Program-made: the position numbers and the translations under genes
The notes under the pieces: model-generated
Told to the model about the DNA's origin: nothing
The model's input: the letters and a program-made list of their open reading frames with translations, nothing else
Database searches by the model: none
Shown here: in pieces, positions 53,690 to 64,000 of the stretch
Numbering within the stretch: the first letter of the stretch is position 1
How the letters are laid out: each line of letters begins with the position of its first letter
NCBI GenBank assembly: GCA_024760905.1
Contig: CM045746.1
Location: forward strand, 10,791,966 to 10,855,965
Length of the DNA: 64,000 nucleotides
Reading direction: 5' to 3'
Source: Plotosus lineatus
Taxonomy: Eukaryota; Chordata; Actinopteri; Siluriformes; Plotosidae

Positions 53690-54085
53690 CCCCCCCCCCC
53701 ATTTTCTCCCTAATTTAGTCAAATGCAATTCCCACCCATTAGCTATTCCCTGTCACATGACCACCACCAACCAAGGAGGGGCGAGAGCATGCATTCGCCC
53801 CCCTACATTACATGTAATGCTAGCCACCCACCTCTTTTTGAACTGCGGCGCATGTGTATTTTGGGTGCGGTATAACCACTCCCTTCGTACAAATGAGCTC
53901 ACGGACACCCATGATTGGCTGGCAATCGTTGTGAGTGATAGGAAAGTGAGTGTTTGCCATCCCTTCTTTCTGCGAGAGCTCGGCCAGTTCGCTCCCATGG
54001 ACTCCCGGTCAGAGATGGCTGTGGCAATAACCTAGATTCGAACACGCGGTTAATAGTCACGCACCTTGTCGCTGCGCCCCTTTGG
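53690..54085 (-). repeat. SINE 4, second copy
   Basis: It matches 15,790-16,200 block by block (TCACATGACCACCACC, ACACCCATGATTGGCTGGC, AGCTCGGCCAGTTCGCTCCC). The minus-strand head has GTGTTCGAATCTAGG. It lies just upstream of the ZBTB5 coding exon 1 acceptor, in the 5'UTR intron. Confidence 0.7.
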
Positions 54086-54154
54086 GAGCCAAGGTAGCAT
54101 TTTACACAAGAATGACTTCCAGGACTAGAATATACGGAGGTCCATTAATGCCAC

Positions 54155-54468
54155 TAGAAGAAGAAAGTCAATTATGGGGTGCTGAATTACTGATCAAGTT
54201 CGGGAGTTCAAGCCTCAGCCCCACCATGTCACTGTTGCCCCACCCCTCCCGCAACAAACGGGTTATCAAAGGCCGGCCATGTCTCTCACCGTCTGTGGTG
54301 AGAGGTTCATGTAAAAGAACCATTGCTGACTTTTGTAAAGAGGAGCTGCATTAGACGTTGGCATGTTTTTGCCTTGCTATGATCTCGCAAGCCGTCCGGA
54401 GTGTACTCCACCCTTGCTCAGAGTCGGCCCTAATTAGAATTAAGCCGTGCAGATAATGAATAAATACT
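54155..54468 (+). repeat. SINE 1, tail type 1
   Basis: ATTACTGATCAAGTTCGGGAG B-box region, TGTCTCTCACCGTCTGTGG, then CCTAATTAGAATTAAGCCG and AATGAATAAAT. Confidence 0.7.
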
Positions 54469-55058
54469 GTAAAGAAAAGTTGTGATTATGAAATTCAGTA
54501 GTATGTTGTAATTACAAGTTAATAAGTCATATGATTTAGTGAACTCATGATTATGAGCATCTCATTATGACTAACAAACACTTTTTACTGTAGTATGATG
54601 GTGTTCAGATCAAATAATCAATTCCTTCGAAAACAAAAACAATAATTTCAATTCTAGCTTTACTGCCCTTTGTCTCAATACACCCAGGACTCAGAGATGC
54701 CATGAAAGGCTTAATAATCAATAAACCAATCAACCAATAAACACAAAATATCAATTAACATAAAATATTACTAACACCTATCCCCTATCAGATATAGTCA
54801 CAAATAATTTACAATTAATGTTCAACGGTGGTATAAATGAGTACTGTAATTACAATATAGTTTATTCCTCAGGTAACTAGCATGCTAACTAATCTAGCGG
54901 TAGATGGGTTACCTAGCAACCTATGCTACAGCAACGGCTAGTGAGCGACGAAGCAAGAAAGCCGTCCTCACTATCCGAGCAAACTAACCGAAGTAAAATT
55001 ATCGTGTTTTGTTCTTTATTTGAACAAATATGTAATTCTGAAACGGAAACAATCTTAC

Positions 55059-55330
55059 CTTTGACAGAAAGTGTGTGTATAGTGCAAAGTGACACCTCAG
55101 AGTAGCGTGCTAGTCAAACGACTGTCGCTAGCACTAGCAAGTGTGCTTGTCGGACCTTCAGCTGAGAGAAACCGAACTTATCTATAATGCTAAAAAGAAA
55201 TGTTTTTAAATAATCATACGTCAAATCTTTTTCTCGTGTAATGTCTTATATTGTTATGTAGATATACCGTCGAAATAACAGCCATCCCATCGTGCGCTAA
55301 CAGTTAGCCACTAGCCATTTATTGTTATTA
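55059..55330 (-). other. ZBTB5: possible non-coding first exon of ZBTB5
   Basis: The coding exon has an acceptor (TTATCTTCCTCAG) three bases before its ATG, so an upstream 5'UTR exon must exist. The minus strand at 55,059 has GTCAAAG followed by GTAAGATT, a strong donor, within unique DNA (about 54,880-55,400) free of recognised repeats. The 5' edge is not defined. Confidence 0.35.
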
Positions 55331-55754
55331 GCGAACGAGTCGATTCTTGAGATCGGATCTTTTACAAGTGTCGATTCTCATCTCTCCTTGTGTTGAATCT
55401 GAATTATTCATTATTATTATATTGCGATTTTACACCTTTACAACGTCAATCAAACAGGCAGATCAAAAGAATACGAATTTTATCGAATCGTAGTTTTTAT
55501 TTTAAAAAATTAGTGTGTATTGTTTTTAAATGTATTTCGATACACTTAACTTTGATACATCAGAATACAGTAGTTTCTTTGAGAGAATTGTGTGCTCAGT
55601 TGCTCCATACCAAGTAAGAATGAGATAAGAGATAAAGTTCTCAAAAAAGCAAATTTACAAATATCAGTATCGTCTAAAATGAGAAGTCGGCCCTAATTAG
55701 AATTAAGTGGTGCAGAAAATTATGAATAAATTAAAGTTGGAATTATGACCTACA

Positions 55755-56085
55755 GTTAATTTTCTGTAACCGCTTAATCCTAACTAGGATTGCGGGGAGG
55801 CTGGCACCCATCCCAGCCGACTCCAGGCAAGGGCAGAGTACACCCTGGACAGCCCGCTAGGCCATCGCAGGGTGGAAACACGCCAATGGCTATGCAGCAA
55901 CTCTTGTCGAAAGTCAGTAATTGTTCTTTTATATGAACCTCACACCATAGACAGTGAGAGACATGGCCAACCTTTGATAACTGCACTGGGGGGGGGACAA
56001 TGACAACCAGTGGCGAGTGGGGCTTCAACCCCCAACCTTAGGATCAGTAATCCAGCACCTTTTCCACTAGGCCACCACTGCCCTA
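55755..56085 (-). repeat. SINE 1, tail type 1
   Basis: Minus strand head GGCCTAGTGGAAAAGGTGC and GGGGGTTGAAGCCCC, ending in AATCCTAGTTAGGATTAAGCG. Confidence 0.8.
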
Positions 56086-56097
56086 GTATGATGGTGT

Positions 56098-57225
56098 TCA
56101 GATCTTCTTCTTTTCCTTTTGGCTGTTCCCTTCAGGGTCGCCACAGCGAATCATCTGCCTCCATCTCACCCTATCCTCTGCATCTTCTACTCTTACTCCA
56201 ACTACCTTCATGTCATCCTTCACCACATCCATAAATCTTCTCTTTGGTCTTCCTCTAGGCCTTCTGCCTGGTAGTTCCAACCTCAGCATCCTACTACCAA
56301 TATACTCACTATCCCTCCTCTGTACATGTCCAAACCATCTCAATTTAGCCTCTCTGACTTTGTCTCCAAAACCTCTTACATGTGCTATCCCGCTGATGTA
56401 CTCATTCCTGATCTTATCCATCCTCGTTACTCCCAAAGAGAACCTCAACATTTTCATCTCTGCTACCTCCAGCTCTGCCTCCTGTCTTTTCCTCAGTGCC
56501 ACTGTTTCTAAACCATACAACATCGCTGGCCTCATCACCGTCTTGTACACTTTTCCTTTCATTCTTGCCGATACCTTCCTATCACACTACACACTTTTCT
56601 TCAACCATTCCAACCTGCCTGCACACTCTTCTTCACCTCTTTTTCACACTCTCCATTTCTCTGAATTGTTGAACCTAAGTACATGTACTTAAAATCCTCC
56701 ACTTTCTTTATCTTTGCTCCCTGTAACCTCATCGTTCCACTTGGGTCCTTGTTGTTCATACACATGTATTCTTAGTGTCTTACTGAGGCTAACCTTCATT
56801 CCCCTCCTTTCCAGGGCATACCGCCATCTCTCTAGATTTTCCTGCACTTGTTCTCTGCTCTCACTACAGATCACAATGTCATCTGCAAACATAGTCCATA
56901 TGGAATCTTGTCTCACCTCGTCCGTCAGCCTGTCCATCACCATTGCAAACAAGAAGGGGCTCAGAGCTGACCCTTGATGCAGTACCACCTCCACCTTGAA
57001 CTTTTCTGTCACACCGACAGCAAACCTCACCACTGTCTTACATCTCTCATTCATGTCTTGAATCACTCTAACATACTTCTCTGCCACTGCAGACTTCCTC
57101 ATACAATACCACAGTTCCTCTCTCGGCACCCTGTCATATGCTTTCTCCAGATACACAAAGACACAATGCAGCTCCCTCTGACCTTCTCTGTACTTCTCTA
57201 TTAACATCCTCAAGCCATAATCCAT
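56098..57225 (-). mobile_element. LINE A, copy 3 (3' part)
   Basis: Minus strand: [30 protein letters not shown], [14 protein letters not shown] with an intact double aspartate, then FKYLG region, [17 protein letters not shown] and [16 protein letters not shown], and a tail at 56,098. It is 5' truncated at 57,225 and frameshifted near 56,700. DNA from 57,230 to 57,500 has no recognised feature; 57,507-57,610 is a SINE 3 fragment. Confidence 0.88.
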
Positions 57226-57949
57226 GACACAAGGGAGGTGTCCATCTGCACCACTGCCAGCTTCTCACCCAGGAGGGTTGGCCTGATGGTACAGAATGTA
57301 CTGGAAAATTCCAAAAACATAATCAAATGTAGTACACAGTATTATGGTATTTTAGTCATATCAGGGTAGGGCCTGATTTTATGCAGCAATTTAAGCAACA
57401 GACAATCAAATACTTACAACTATTGAGAAATAAAAGTCTGCTCTTTTACAGGAGCCAAACCAAATGTTCTGGCTCATTCAGAGTCAGTTTCTGAAACTCT
57501 CCTGAAGGGGTGGCACAGTAGTATGGTGCTCAGCATGTCTGTCTCACAGCAAGATGGTCTTAGGTTTGAGTCCGCATGCTAGCACGGGTTTCCTCCTAGA
57601 GTTCAAAGTGTACATTTGGCTGATCCAAATACTCCTGGGTGGGACCCAATGATCTGAGTGGGATTATGTATAAAACGAATGTATGATGAATGCAGATCTC
57701 CTGTAGTTTTCTCTGTTCAAATACAAATAATCTCTATTCCTAGTCTGACAAATTCAGTCCTTATAATCACACCTAACTGCTTGAGACAAAAAAGTCTAGT
57801 ATTACACCTACCTGTTTATCCTAATCAACACTCAGTTTAACCTTATGTAAATCAGGAGAGTTTTTTTAGTCTTATGCTTTCTGTGCCTGTTTTTACCTCA
57901 GATTCATATCCTTGGATAACAGAAGAGCAACCCTGGCTCTACAGTGTCT

Positions 57950-58304
57950 GTCTGTCTTCCTTTCGGCTTTTTTCCCTTTTACTTGGCAGTTGACACAGCA
58001 AATAATCTGATTCGCACGTTTGATTTAGCAGAGGGTTTTTTTTTTTTACGTCAGATGCCCTTCCTGACACAACCCTTTTAGCAAGGGACAGAAACACGCT
58101 GACAACTTTGCAGCCTACTCTTTACGAAACTCAACGATGGTTCTTTTACATGCCTCACACCATAGACAGACACATGGCCCGCCTTTGATAACCCAGTTAG
58201 CTGCACTGGAGGGGGACAGTGACAACCTTGTGGAGCGTGGGACTCGAACCCCCAACCTTTGGATCAGCGATCCAGCACCCTATACCACTAGACCACCGCT
58301 CTAC
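57950..58304 (-). repeat. SINE 1, tail type 2, full length
   Basis: Minus strand: A-box GGTCTAGTGGTATAGGGTG, B-box GGGTTCGAGTCCC, body, then TTGTGTCAGGAAGGGCATC and AAAAAGCCGAAAGGAAGACA. The closest complete relative is at 13,637. Confidence 0.85.
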
Positions 58305-58566
58305 AGTGTGCTTGCTTAAATATAATCTAATTGGAGTTGCTTTAATTTAAGAAGATTTTAACAAAATGGGATTAACCAAGCAAGCCTGGTTGTCCTTTTG
58401 ACTCAATTTGAATTGGGAATACAGTACTGTATACCATAGCCAACACCCCGGCATGCACATACAGGCACTATGTGAAAGGTCAAACAGTATTTATTACTAT
58501 AATGAATACCACATTCCACCAAGAAAGACTTGTCAAACACACTTCACACATTGCGTTACATAGCAC

Positions 58567-58690
58567 AACTACACTACAAAAGAAAAGTTAAGGATATCTG
58601 GAAATTTTCTAGATATTTTTTTCGGTTTTGTGAATTGGCCTTAATTTCATTTTTTTATTGACAAATATCCTTAACTTTTTGTGTAGTACG
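58567..58690. repeat. short palindromic MITE-like unit
   Basis: CTACAAAAGAAAAGTTAAGGATAT and ATATCCTTAACTTTTTGTGTAG form imperfect inverted ends around about 70 bp. It may be a pair of terminal repeats left by a mariner-type element, since a Tc1 fragment lies next to it. Confidence 0.6.
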
Positions 58691-58719
58691 TATATATGGT
58701 ATAACTGTTACACAAAAGT

Positions 58720-58950
58720 ACTATATATTCATTCATATTTTCCTCGGGATTTCTTCATTGGATTTTTTCAAGGCACCAATCCTTGTGATGCCATCTGTAT
58801 TGAGAATTGTACTACTCCTTCCTCCAGTATGCATCCCCACATCATGATGCTGAAACCGCCATGCGTCAGAGTCTGGATGGTAGCTAACACTTAATTCCAG
58901 CAAGACTGAATTGCTGTTCATCCCCACTTCAAGGTCTTCCAATCTCCCTG
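58720..58950 (-). pseudogene. Tc1-type transposase fragment
   Basis: Read on the minus strand, TIQTLTHGGFSIMMWGC (codons around 58,830-58,890) corresponds to the conserved HGGGSIMxWGC block of Tc1 transposases. The surroundings are decayed and no catalytic residues are preserved. Confidence 0.5.
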
Positions 58951-59059
58951 GTTAATTTTGTGATCACTACACGAAGACAATAATAACCATGGACAATCAA
59001 CTGTCCTTTTTATCTCATATGGCTCATCTTTCTCGATCATGTTGATTTCTCCTTTTTAA

Positions 59060-60015
59060 CACCCAAAGGATTATTACATTTCTTTCCAGATACTTATTGA
59101 GCCGCTTGTCATCTCAAGGCTATAATACTGCAACTCACTCCTGGCAGGTCTAAATTTGAGCATAATTTGACCCCAATAACTGATCCAGAATGAAGCTGCA
59201 CAGCTTGTTTTCTCACACCACTCCACTGCCCCGATCTCTCTATTGGCTTCGTGTAGCTGCTCACATTAGATTCAAAACACTAATGTTTGCTCACAAAGCC
59301 AGAAATGGAGTTGCACACGCCTACCTTCCTCCTACACTTAACACACCATGCACTGCATCACTTTCTCTCTGACTCTCTAGCAGTACTAGACTGGTCTTTT
59401 TTTCTACCAAGGGATGAGAAAAAATACACAAATTCCTATCCGTTCTGGCTCCCAAGTGGTTAATTGAACTGACTTTAGGTGTCCAAACATCTATCACTGG
59501 GTGTCTTCAAACGATGCTGAAAGTGTACCACCAAAAATGGTGGGCTCTCTCTCTCTCTTTCTCTCTCTCACACACACACACACACTCACTCACTCACTCT
59601 GATTTTTGACTGATGGCATCATTCAGGGGTGTCAAACTCATGCCACAAAGAGCAATGTCACTGCAGGTTTCAACTAAGCAGCAGCACACCTGACTTGGCT
59701 CATTTAATCAACTGATTTGAGTCTTCAGGGGTTGATTGGTCAGTTTTTGTACAGAGCACACAGATTGACCAATAAAGTGCCCGAAAGCTCAAATCAGTTG
59801 ATTAAATGAGCCAAGTCAGGTGTGCTGCTGCTTGGTTGAAACAAAAACACCTGCAGCCACATGGCCCTTTGTGGCACGAGTTTGACAACCCTGGCTTAAT
59901 TAGGCTATGTCCTGGTGAACCAGTGTAAGAATGTATTCACTGGCTGTGACTTAACACACTTCTGTAAGTTGCTCTGTTTAAGAGCATCTGCTAGCTGCTG
60001 TAAATGTACGTACTG
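59060..60015 (+). mobile_element. L2-like LINE 3' fragment, interrupted by a hAT element
   Basis: The plus-strand frame LIEPLVISRL...YCNSLLAGL, LIQNEAAQLVF, LYWLRVAAHIRFKTLMFAHK is the C-terminal reverse-transcriptase region of L2/CR1-type fish LINEs. It ends in GTAAGTTGCTCTGTTTAAGAGCATCTGCTA, the L2-type tail, after the inserted MITE. DNA from 58,305 to 58,565 and 58,950 to 59,060 has no recognised feature. Confidence 0.75.
59624..59893. mobile_element. hAT foldback MITE, copy 2
   Basis: It is the same family as 48,421-48,695: CAGGGGTGTCAAACTCATGCC and GGCACGAGTTTGACAACCCTG, with a fold-back interior (TGACTTGGCTCATTTAATCAAC and its inverse). Decayed 8-bp duplications GCATCATT (59,616-59,623) and GCTTAATT (59,894-59,901). 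Confidence 0.88.
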
Positions 60016-60201
60016 CGTTCCTGGATCTTTGAGTTACCACGGATTTCCTGTCACATTTAGAGTCTGATGAATTTCTCTCATCACCATGGTGTTTCCACAC
60101 ATTTAGCTGATATCCAGTATGACAGGTGATGATGAATGGACATGTGATCAGTTACTTCTTGGTACAACACAGGTAAATGCAAGAGCTTTTAAAAAATGAA
60201 T

Positions 60202-60207
60202 TTTATT
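60202..60207 (-). promoter_or_regulatory. METTL14: candidate METTL14 polyadenylation signal
   Basis: AATAAA on the minus strand, about 460 bases after the stop codon. Sequence 60,208-60,670 would be the 3'UTR, A/T-rich and without repeats. Confidence 0.5.
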
Positions 60208-60670
60208 TTTTGAGAAATAGACTACAGAGTTAATTTTAGTGAGTAAAACTGAACAAAAATAATATCTCAGACACAACCAGAAACGCAGGCTCTGTAAACG
60301 AAGCACAACATGACTGAAAACAAAAGAAAAACAATTTTAAAGGACTAATTATAAAATTCGTAAAAATCTTAAACTGTATGTTTAACAAGACATTCAATCC
60401 AAAGAGAACAAATCCGAACAAGCTCCTGATTTCCTCTTTTAAAACCAAACATGTGTACAAATAAAGGTCCCCAGCTCTCTGTCATACTTACTGTCTGATC
60501 TGGATCCAAAAGATGATAACAAAATGATGAAAATAAATTTGCTAGTTAAAAAAAACAAAACAAAACAACAACAATAAAAAAGTAAAAAAAAAAACAAAAA
60601 AAAAAACATATCAGCTCTGTGCCATCATTTTAATTAAAAAATGAAAAATAAAAAATATATAAAAACAAAA

Positions 60671-60971
60671 TTATCGCTGAGGGAAACCACGGTGAGGTGC
60701 ACCACGCCCTCGAAACCCGCCCCGCTCGCCACGAAAGTTGGGTCGATTCCGGTCACGCCCGCGTTCACCTCGCCCCCCTGCCACTCCACCTCGGCCGCCA
60801 CGTGGAGCCCCTCTACACCCCTCGGGTTTCGGGGGTGGAGATTTGGGGCGGAGTCTTTCAATGTCCTCTGTGCAGCCGGAGAGGTGGGAATTGGAGAAAT
60901 GAGTGGAGTAGGCTTCGGCGTTAAAATTGCTGTTGGTCAGTGTGGGTCCGACGGTCAACCAGCCTGAAGAA

Positions 60972-61033
<62 letters not shown>

Positions 61034-61359
61034 CCATTAAGAAACCTCAAAACAAATACATTGCACATTGTGTGTGTGTGTGTGTGTGTGCTTGTGTATA
61101 GGAGAGACAGAGAGGTAGAAAGAGAGAGAGAGGGAGCAAAAGAGAGACCTGGCCTGATGGTACTGTCTCGGCCGAACAGATGGAGACGTCTCAGTCCGAG
61201 GCAGAAATGTTCGATGATGTGGAAAATCTCCACAGGTTTTTCGATGTTGCCCATCTCAGGCTCCTCTGTAATGATCAGATCGATGTCCACGTTAGCGTGG
61301 ATGAAGTCACCGTCTGTGCTACGCCTCACTGTGCCCTTGATACCCATCAGGCAGTGCTC
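60671..61359 (-). CDS. METTL14: METTL14 (m6A methyltransferase subunit), last two coding exons
   Basis: METTL14 is the RNA-binding, catalytically inactive partner of METTL3 in nuclear m6A methylation of mRNA. Exon 61359-61149 encodes [20 protein letters not shown]...[20 protein letters not shown] (end of the MT-A70 fold). Exon 60963-60671 encodes [20 protein letters not shown] and the C-terminal RGG tail ([16 protein letters not shown]) to TAA. The join CCAG|GC TGG is in frame. About 166 C-terminal residues are present; the earlier exons, including the EPPL region, would lie beyond the window end. The (CA)29 tract sits next to the last exon's acceptor. Confidence 0.95.
60971..61029. repeat. 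(CA)n microsatellite at the METTL14 last-exon acceptor
   Basis: About 29 CA units. In the sense direction (TG)n ends ATTCTTCAG at the acceptor. Confidence 0.9.
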
Positions 61360-62370
61360 CTGAAAGCACACACCAAAAAGGCGAAAGTGAAACACACTTT
61401 CGACATGTCGAATAATTTCTTGAACAAAGCACGCACACTTTGATGAATAAAACTTGATCACTTGCTGATCTGCTCAATCCTAGTACTAGGGAGACTACAC
61501 CCTGAACAGCTTGTGGCTACCCCCCCCCCCCACACACACACACACAACCATTCACAGGCATGAGAATAGGTGGAAGAAAAAAAAAAAAAGAAGGAGCCCC
61601 AAAAGGGCTCTGGAAAGTCCGGGGGTATTTTTACAATTGGGGTTCAGTGGCAATGCCCACATGGGGGTTCTATGGTGCGAAACGCCCAAAAAGCTAGAGC
61701 ATTTTCAGCATTTAAGGAGTCATTCTGAAAGGTAGGAGCTATCGAATTTGTGGCATTTACAAGTTTATTCTCAACTATGTGTTCAAGGAAAATGACCAAA
61801 GTAATCGTATTTTAATTTACTAAAAAAACAACTTAAAAGTAACTTAATATAAGATTCCTTTACTAAGAGCAATTCTAGTACAATTCCTGCAATGTGTTCA
61901 CCAGCTATGTACCTGAATCACAGAATTAATTACGAGAGTTTTAATGTTGTAATACTGTACCAGTATTACACACACACACTATCTGAAGCGTCCAGTGCGC
62001 TTAAAAAAAATTGGAGTGGGTGGGCACTTATTAAAATGTTACCAGCAGAGTGGAACAGTAAGTGCTTATTACCATAGAGGTGGAAAACATGAAAGCTGAA
62101 AATAAACAGAAAACGGCATAATAATAATTAAAAAAAAAAGACCCTTTAATTTTCCTCCTGGTGCTCTTCTTTTAAATAACACCCCCATGTAAAATTGAGC
62201 CAAATCAACATGAATGTCTACTTCAGCACATGGTTGAACCAATCAACACAAAGGTCAACTTGTTGAAATGCACATGGCCAGGATGTATTAAGTTAGTGAG
62301 CAGGAGAATCCTGTGAAAAGCAGGATGCTTGGTATATAAAAAAATTATGGATACTATATGAATTTAATTT
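61360..62370. other. METTL14: METTL14 intron sequence
   Basis: No further METTL14 exon was recognised. Only short C, CA and A runs and AT-rich unique DNA are present. Confidence 0.5.
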
Positions 62371-62371
62371 T

Positions 62372-62487
62372 TAGCAATGCTCTTCTTCGTCTTCTTCTTT
62401 TGGCTGTTCTCTTCAGGGGTCGCCACGGCAAATGATCTGCCTCAATCTCACCCTGTCCTCTGCATCTTCTACTCTTACTCCAACTAC
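62372..62487 (-). mobile_element. LINE A tail fragment
   Basis: Minus strand GTAGAAGATGCAGAGGACAG then GGCGACCCCTGAAGAGAACAG and AAAAGAAGAAGACGAAGAAG, the 3' end of LINE A. It is truncated by the pogo fragment that follows. Confidence 0.8.
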
Positions 62488-62690
62488 AGACGCTCCCCGA
62501 CTTACGTTTTTAACTGGCACAGCGATATTCTGACGTGTGACTATGATGCTCATACTGTACTATACATCCATAAATACCATTACCATATCACATAAAACAT
62601 CCCTAAATAAATTATAAACATAACATTGTAAAATAATATCAAATATATCAAATAATATCAACATTAATTTCAAATAAATCACTTATAGTA
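62486..62690 (-). mobile_element. pogo/Tigger element C fragment
   Basis: It starts at one terminal repeat (CAGACGCTCCCCGACTTACG) and matches the inverse of the right part of 37,932-38,828 (AATATCAACATTAATTTCAAATAA). The other end is lost. Confidence 0.75.
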
Positions 62691-62739
62691 GGGTTTAAGC
62701 TATTTTATCATGGTGTGGATGGGAAGAGAAATGGAGTAG

Positions 62740-64000
62740 AAGTCATTTTGTAGGAGGGGTTTGTCAGGAATGTTCTAAAAGTGAAAAAAGTGTCAGACAG
62801 AGTGATGAGTCTCAAGTTAGAAATTGAAGGTGTAATGCTCAATGTTGTTAGTGCTTATGCCCCACAGACAGGATATGAGCTAGAAGAGAAGGAGAGATTC
62901 TGGAGTGACTTAGATGAAATGATGCAGAGTACCCCCAGAGGTGAAAGAGTGGTCATTGGTGCAGACTTCAATGGACATGTTGGTGCAGGCAACAGAGGGG
63001 ATGAGGAAGTGATGGGCAGGTTTGGTATCCAGAACAGGAACGCAGCAGGACAGATGTTGATAGAGTTTGCAAAAAGGATGGAAATGGCTGTGGTGAATAC
63101 TTTCTTCCAGAAGAAACAGGAGCATAGGGTGACTTAAAAGCGGAGATAGGAGCACACAGGTAGACTACATCATGTGTAGGCGATGTAATTTGAAGGAAGT
63201 CAGTGACTGCAAAGTAGTAGTGGGTGAGAGTGTTGCCAAACAGCATAGGATGGTGGTATGCAGGATGACGCTGATGGTGAAGAAGGTGAAGAAGGCAAAG
63301 GCAGAGCAGAAGACAAAGTGGTGGAAGTTGAAAAAGGAAGAGTGTCGTGTTGTCTTCAAAGAGGAGTTGAAACAGGCTTTGTATGGCCAGGAAGTGCTTC
63401 CAAATGACTGGACAACCACAGCAAATGTGATCAGGGACACAGGTAGGAGAGTACTTGGTGTGTCCTCTGGAAGGAAAGTAGATAAGGAGACTTGGTGGTG
63501 GAATGAGGAAGTGAAGGAGTGTGTACAAAGGAAGAGGTTAGCTAAGAAAAAGTGGGACATAGAGAGGCTCGATGAGAGTAAACAGGAGTACAGGGAGACA
63601 CAGCGTAAGGCGAAAGTAGCAGTGGCTAAGGCCAAACAGAGGGCGTATGATGACTTGTATGATAGGTTGGACAGTAAAGAGGGAGAAAATGATCCATACA
63701 GGTTGGCACAGCAGAGAAATAGAGATGGGAAGGACGTGCAGCAAGTTAGATTGATAAAGGACAGAGAGGGAAATGTATTGACTGATGACAGAAGTGTGCT
63801 GGGAAGATGGAAATAGTACTTTGAAGAGCTGATGAATGAGGAAAATGAGAGAGAAAAAAGAGTAGAAGAGGTGACCATTGAGGAGCAGGATGTAGCAAAG
63901 ATCAGTAAGGGTGAAGTGAGAAGGGCATTGAAGAGGATGAAGAATGGAAAGGCAGTTGGTCCTGATGACATACCAGTGGAGGTATGGAAGTGTCTAGGAG
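62740..64000 (+). mobile_element. LINE A, copy 4 (5' part), running off the window
   Basis: Endonuclease region 62,781-63,137 (KLEIEGVMLNVVSAYAPQTG, VVIGADFNGHVGAGNRGDE), interrupted by a TAA in place of the A-T-Y-K-S segment. The linker and start of the reverse transcriptase then run from 63,172 to the end, with a single TAG at 63,814-63,816 (GRWK-stop-YFEELMNEENE). It is the best-preserved endonuclease/linker copy here. Confidence 0.85.

Noticed and set aside
53453..53713. Plus-strand frame over the ZBTB5 BTB exon
   Set aside because: It is antisense shadow of conserved coding sequence.
1..64000. A new defence, toxin or biosynthetic gene system
   Set aside because: All four recognisable genes belong to known single-gene families and the remainder is explained by mobile DNA and simple repeats.

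Overview
This is vertebrate nuclear DNA, almost certainly from a teleost fish. Three split genes and part of a fourth can be read exon by exon with GT-AG junctions. The space between exons is packed with fish-type Tc1, pogo/Tigger and hAT DNA elements, two non-LTR retrotransposon lineages, several tRNA-derived SINEs and long (CA)n/(GT)n tracts. The order and species of fish cannot be fixed from the sequence alone. No prokaryotic, organellar or viral genome features were seen.

Layout. (1) 1-201: possible last exon of an unidentified plus-strand gene. (2) 559-23,537: UBA6 (ubiquitin/FAT10 E1 enzyme) on the minus strand. I place 32 coding exons that join in frame into a 1,024-residue protein, plus a possible 5'UTR exon near 26.2-26.3 kb. 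Its introns hold a 20-nt minisatellite of about 2.5 kb, two Tc1 copies, several pogo-type elements (one nested in another), a foldback element and a 3.6-kb LINE that landed beside the 3' splice site of exon 7. (3) 26.6-29.1 kb: a decayed RTE-like retrotransposon. (4) 30,950-37,156: GRHPR (glyoxylate/hydroxypyruvate reductase), plus strand, nine exons, 347 residues. (5) 37.2-43.4 kb: repeat-rich intergenic DNA. (6) 43,373-53,596: ZBTB5 (BTB/zinc-finger repressor), minus strand, with its reading frame split by an 8.2-kb intron full of nested transposons. (7) 53.6-60.6 kb: a possible ZBTB5 5' exon, SINEs, LINE fragments and a hAT foldback element. (8) 60,671-61,359: the last two coding exons of METTL14 (m6A writer subunit), minus strand. 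The rest of that gene would lie beyond the window. (9) 62.4-64.0 kb: more RTE-like retrotransposon, running off the end.

The four genes are housekeeping or regulatory genes with unrelated jobs: ubiquitin activation, glyoxylate detoxification, transcriptional repression and RNA methylation. GRHPR and ZBTB5 are convergent neighbours, as they are in mammals. I see no new multi-gene system. The most interesting content is how mobile DNA meets gene structure: a twin-primed LINE at a splice acceptor, an intron within the ZBTB5 reading frame carrying three layers of transposon, recurrent (TG)n tracts at 3' splice sites in three genes, and transposons whose paralogues preserve the empty sites of younger insertions.
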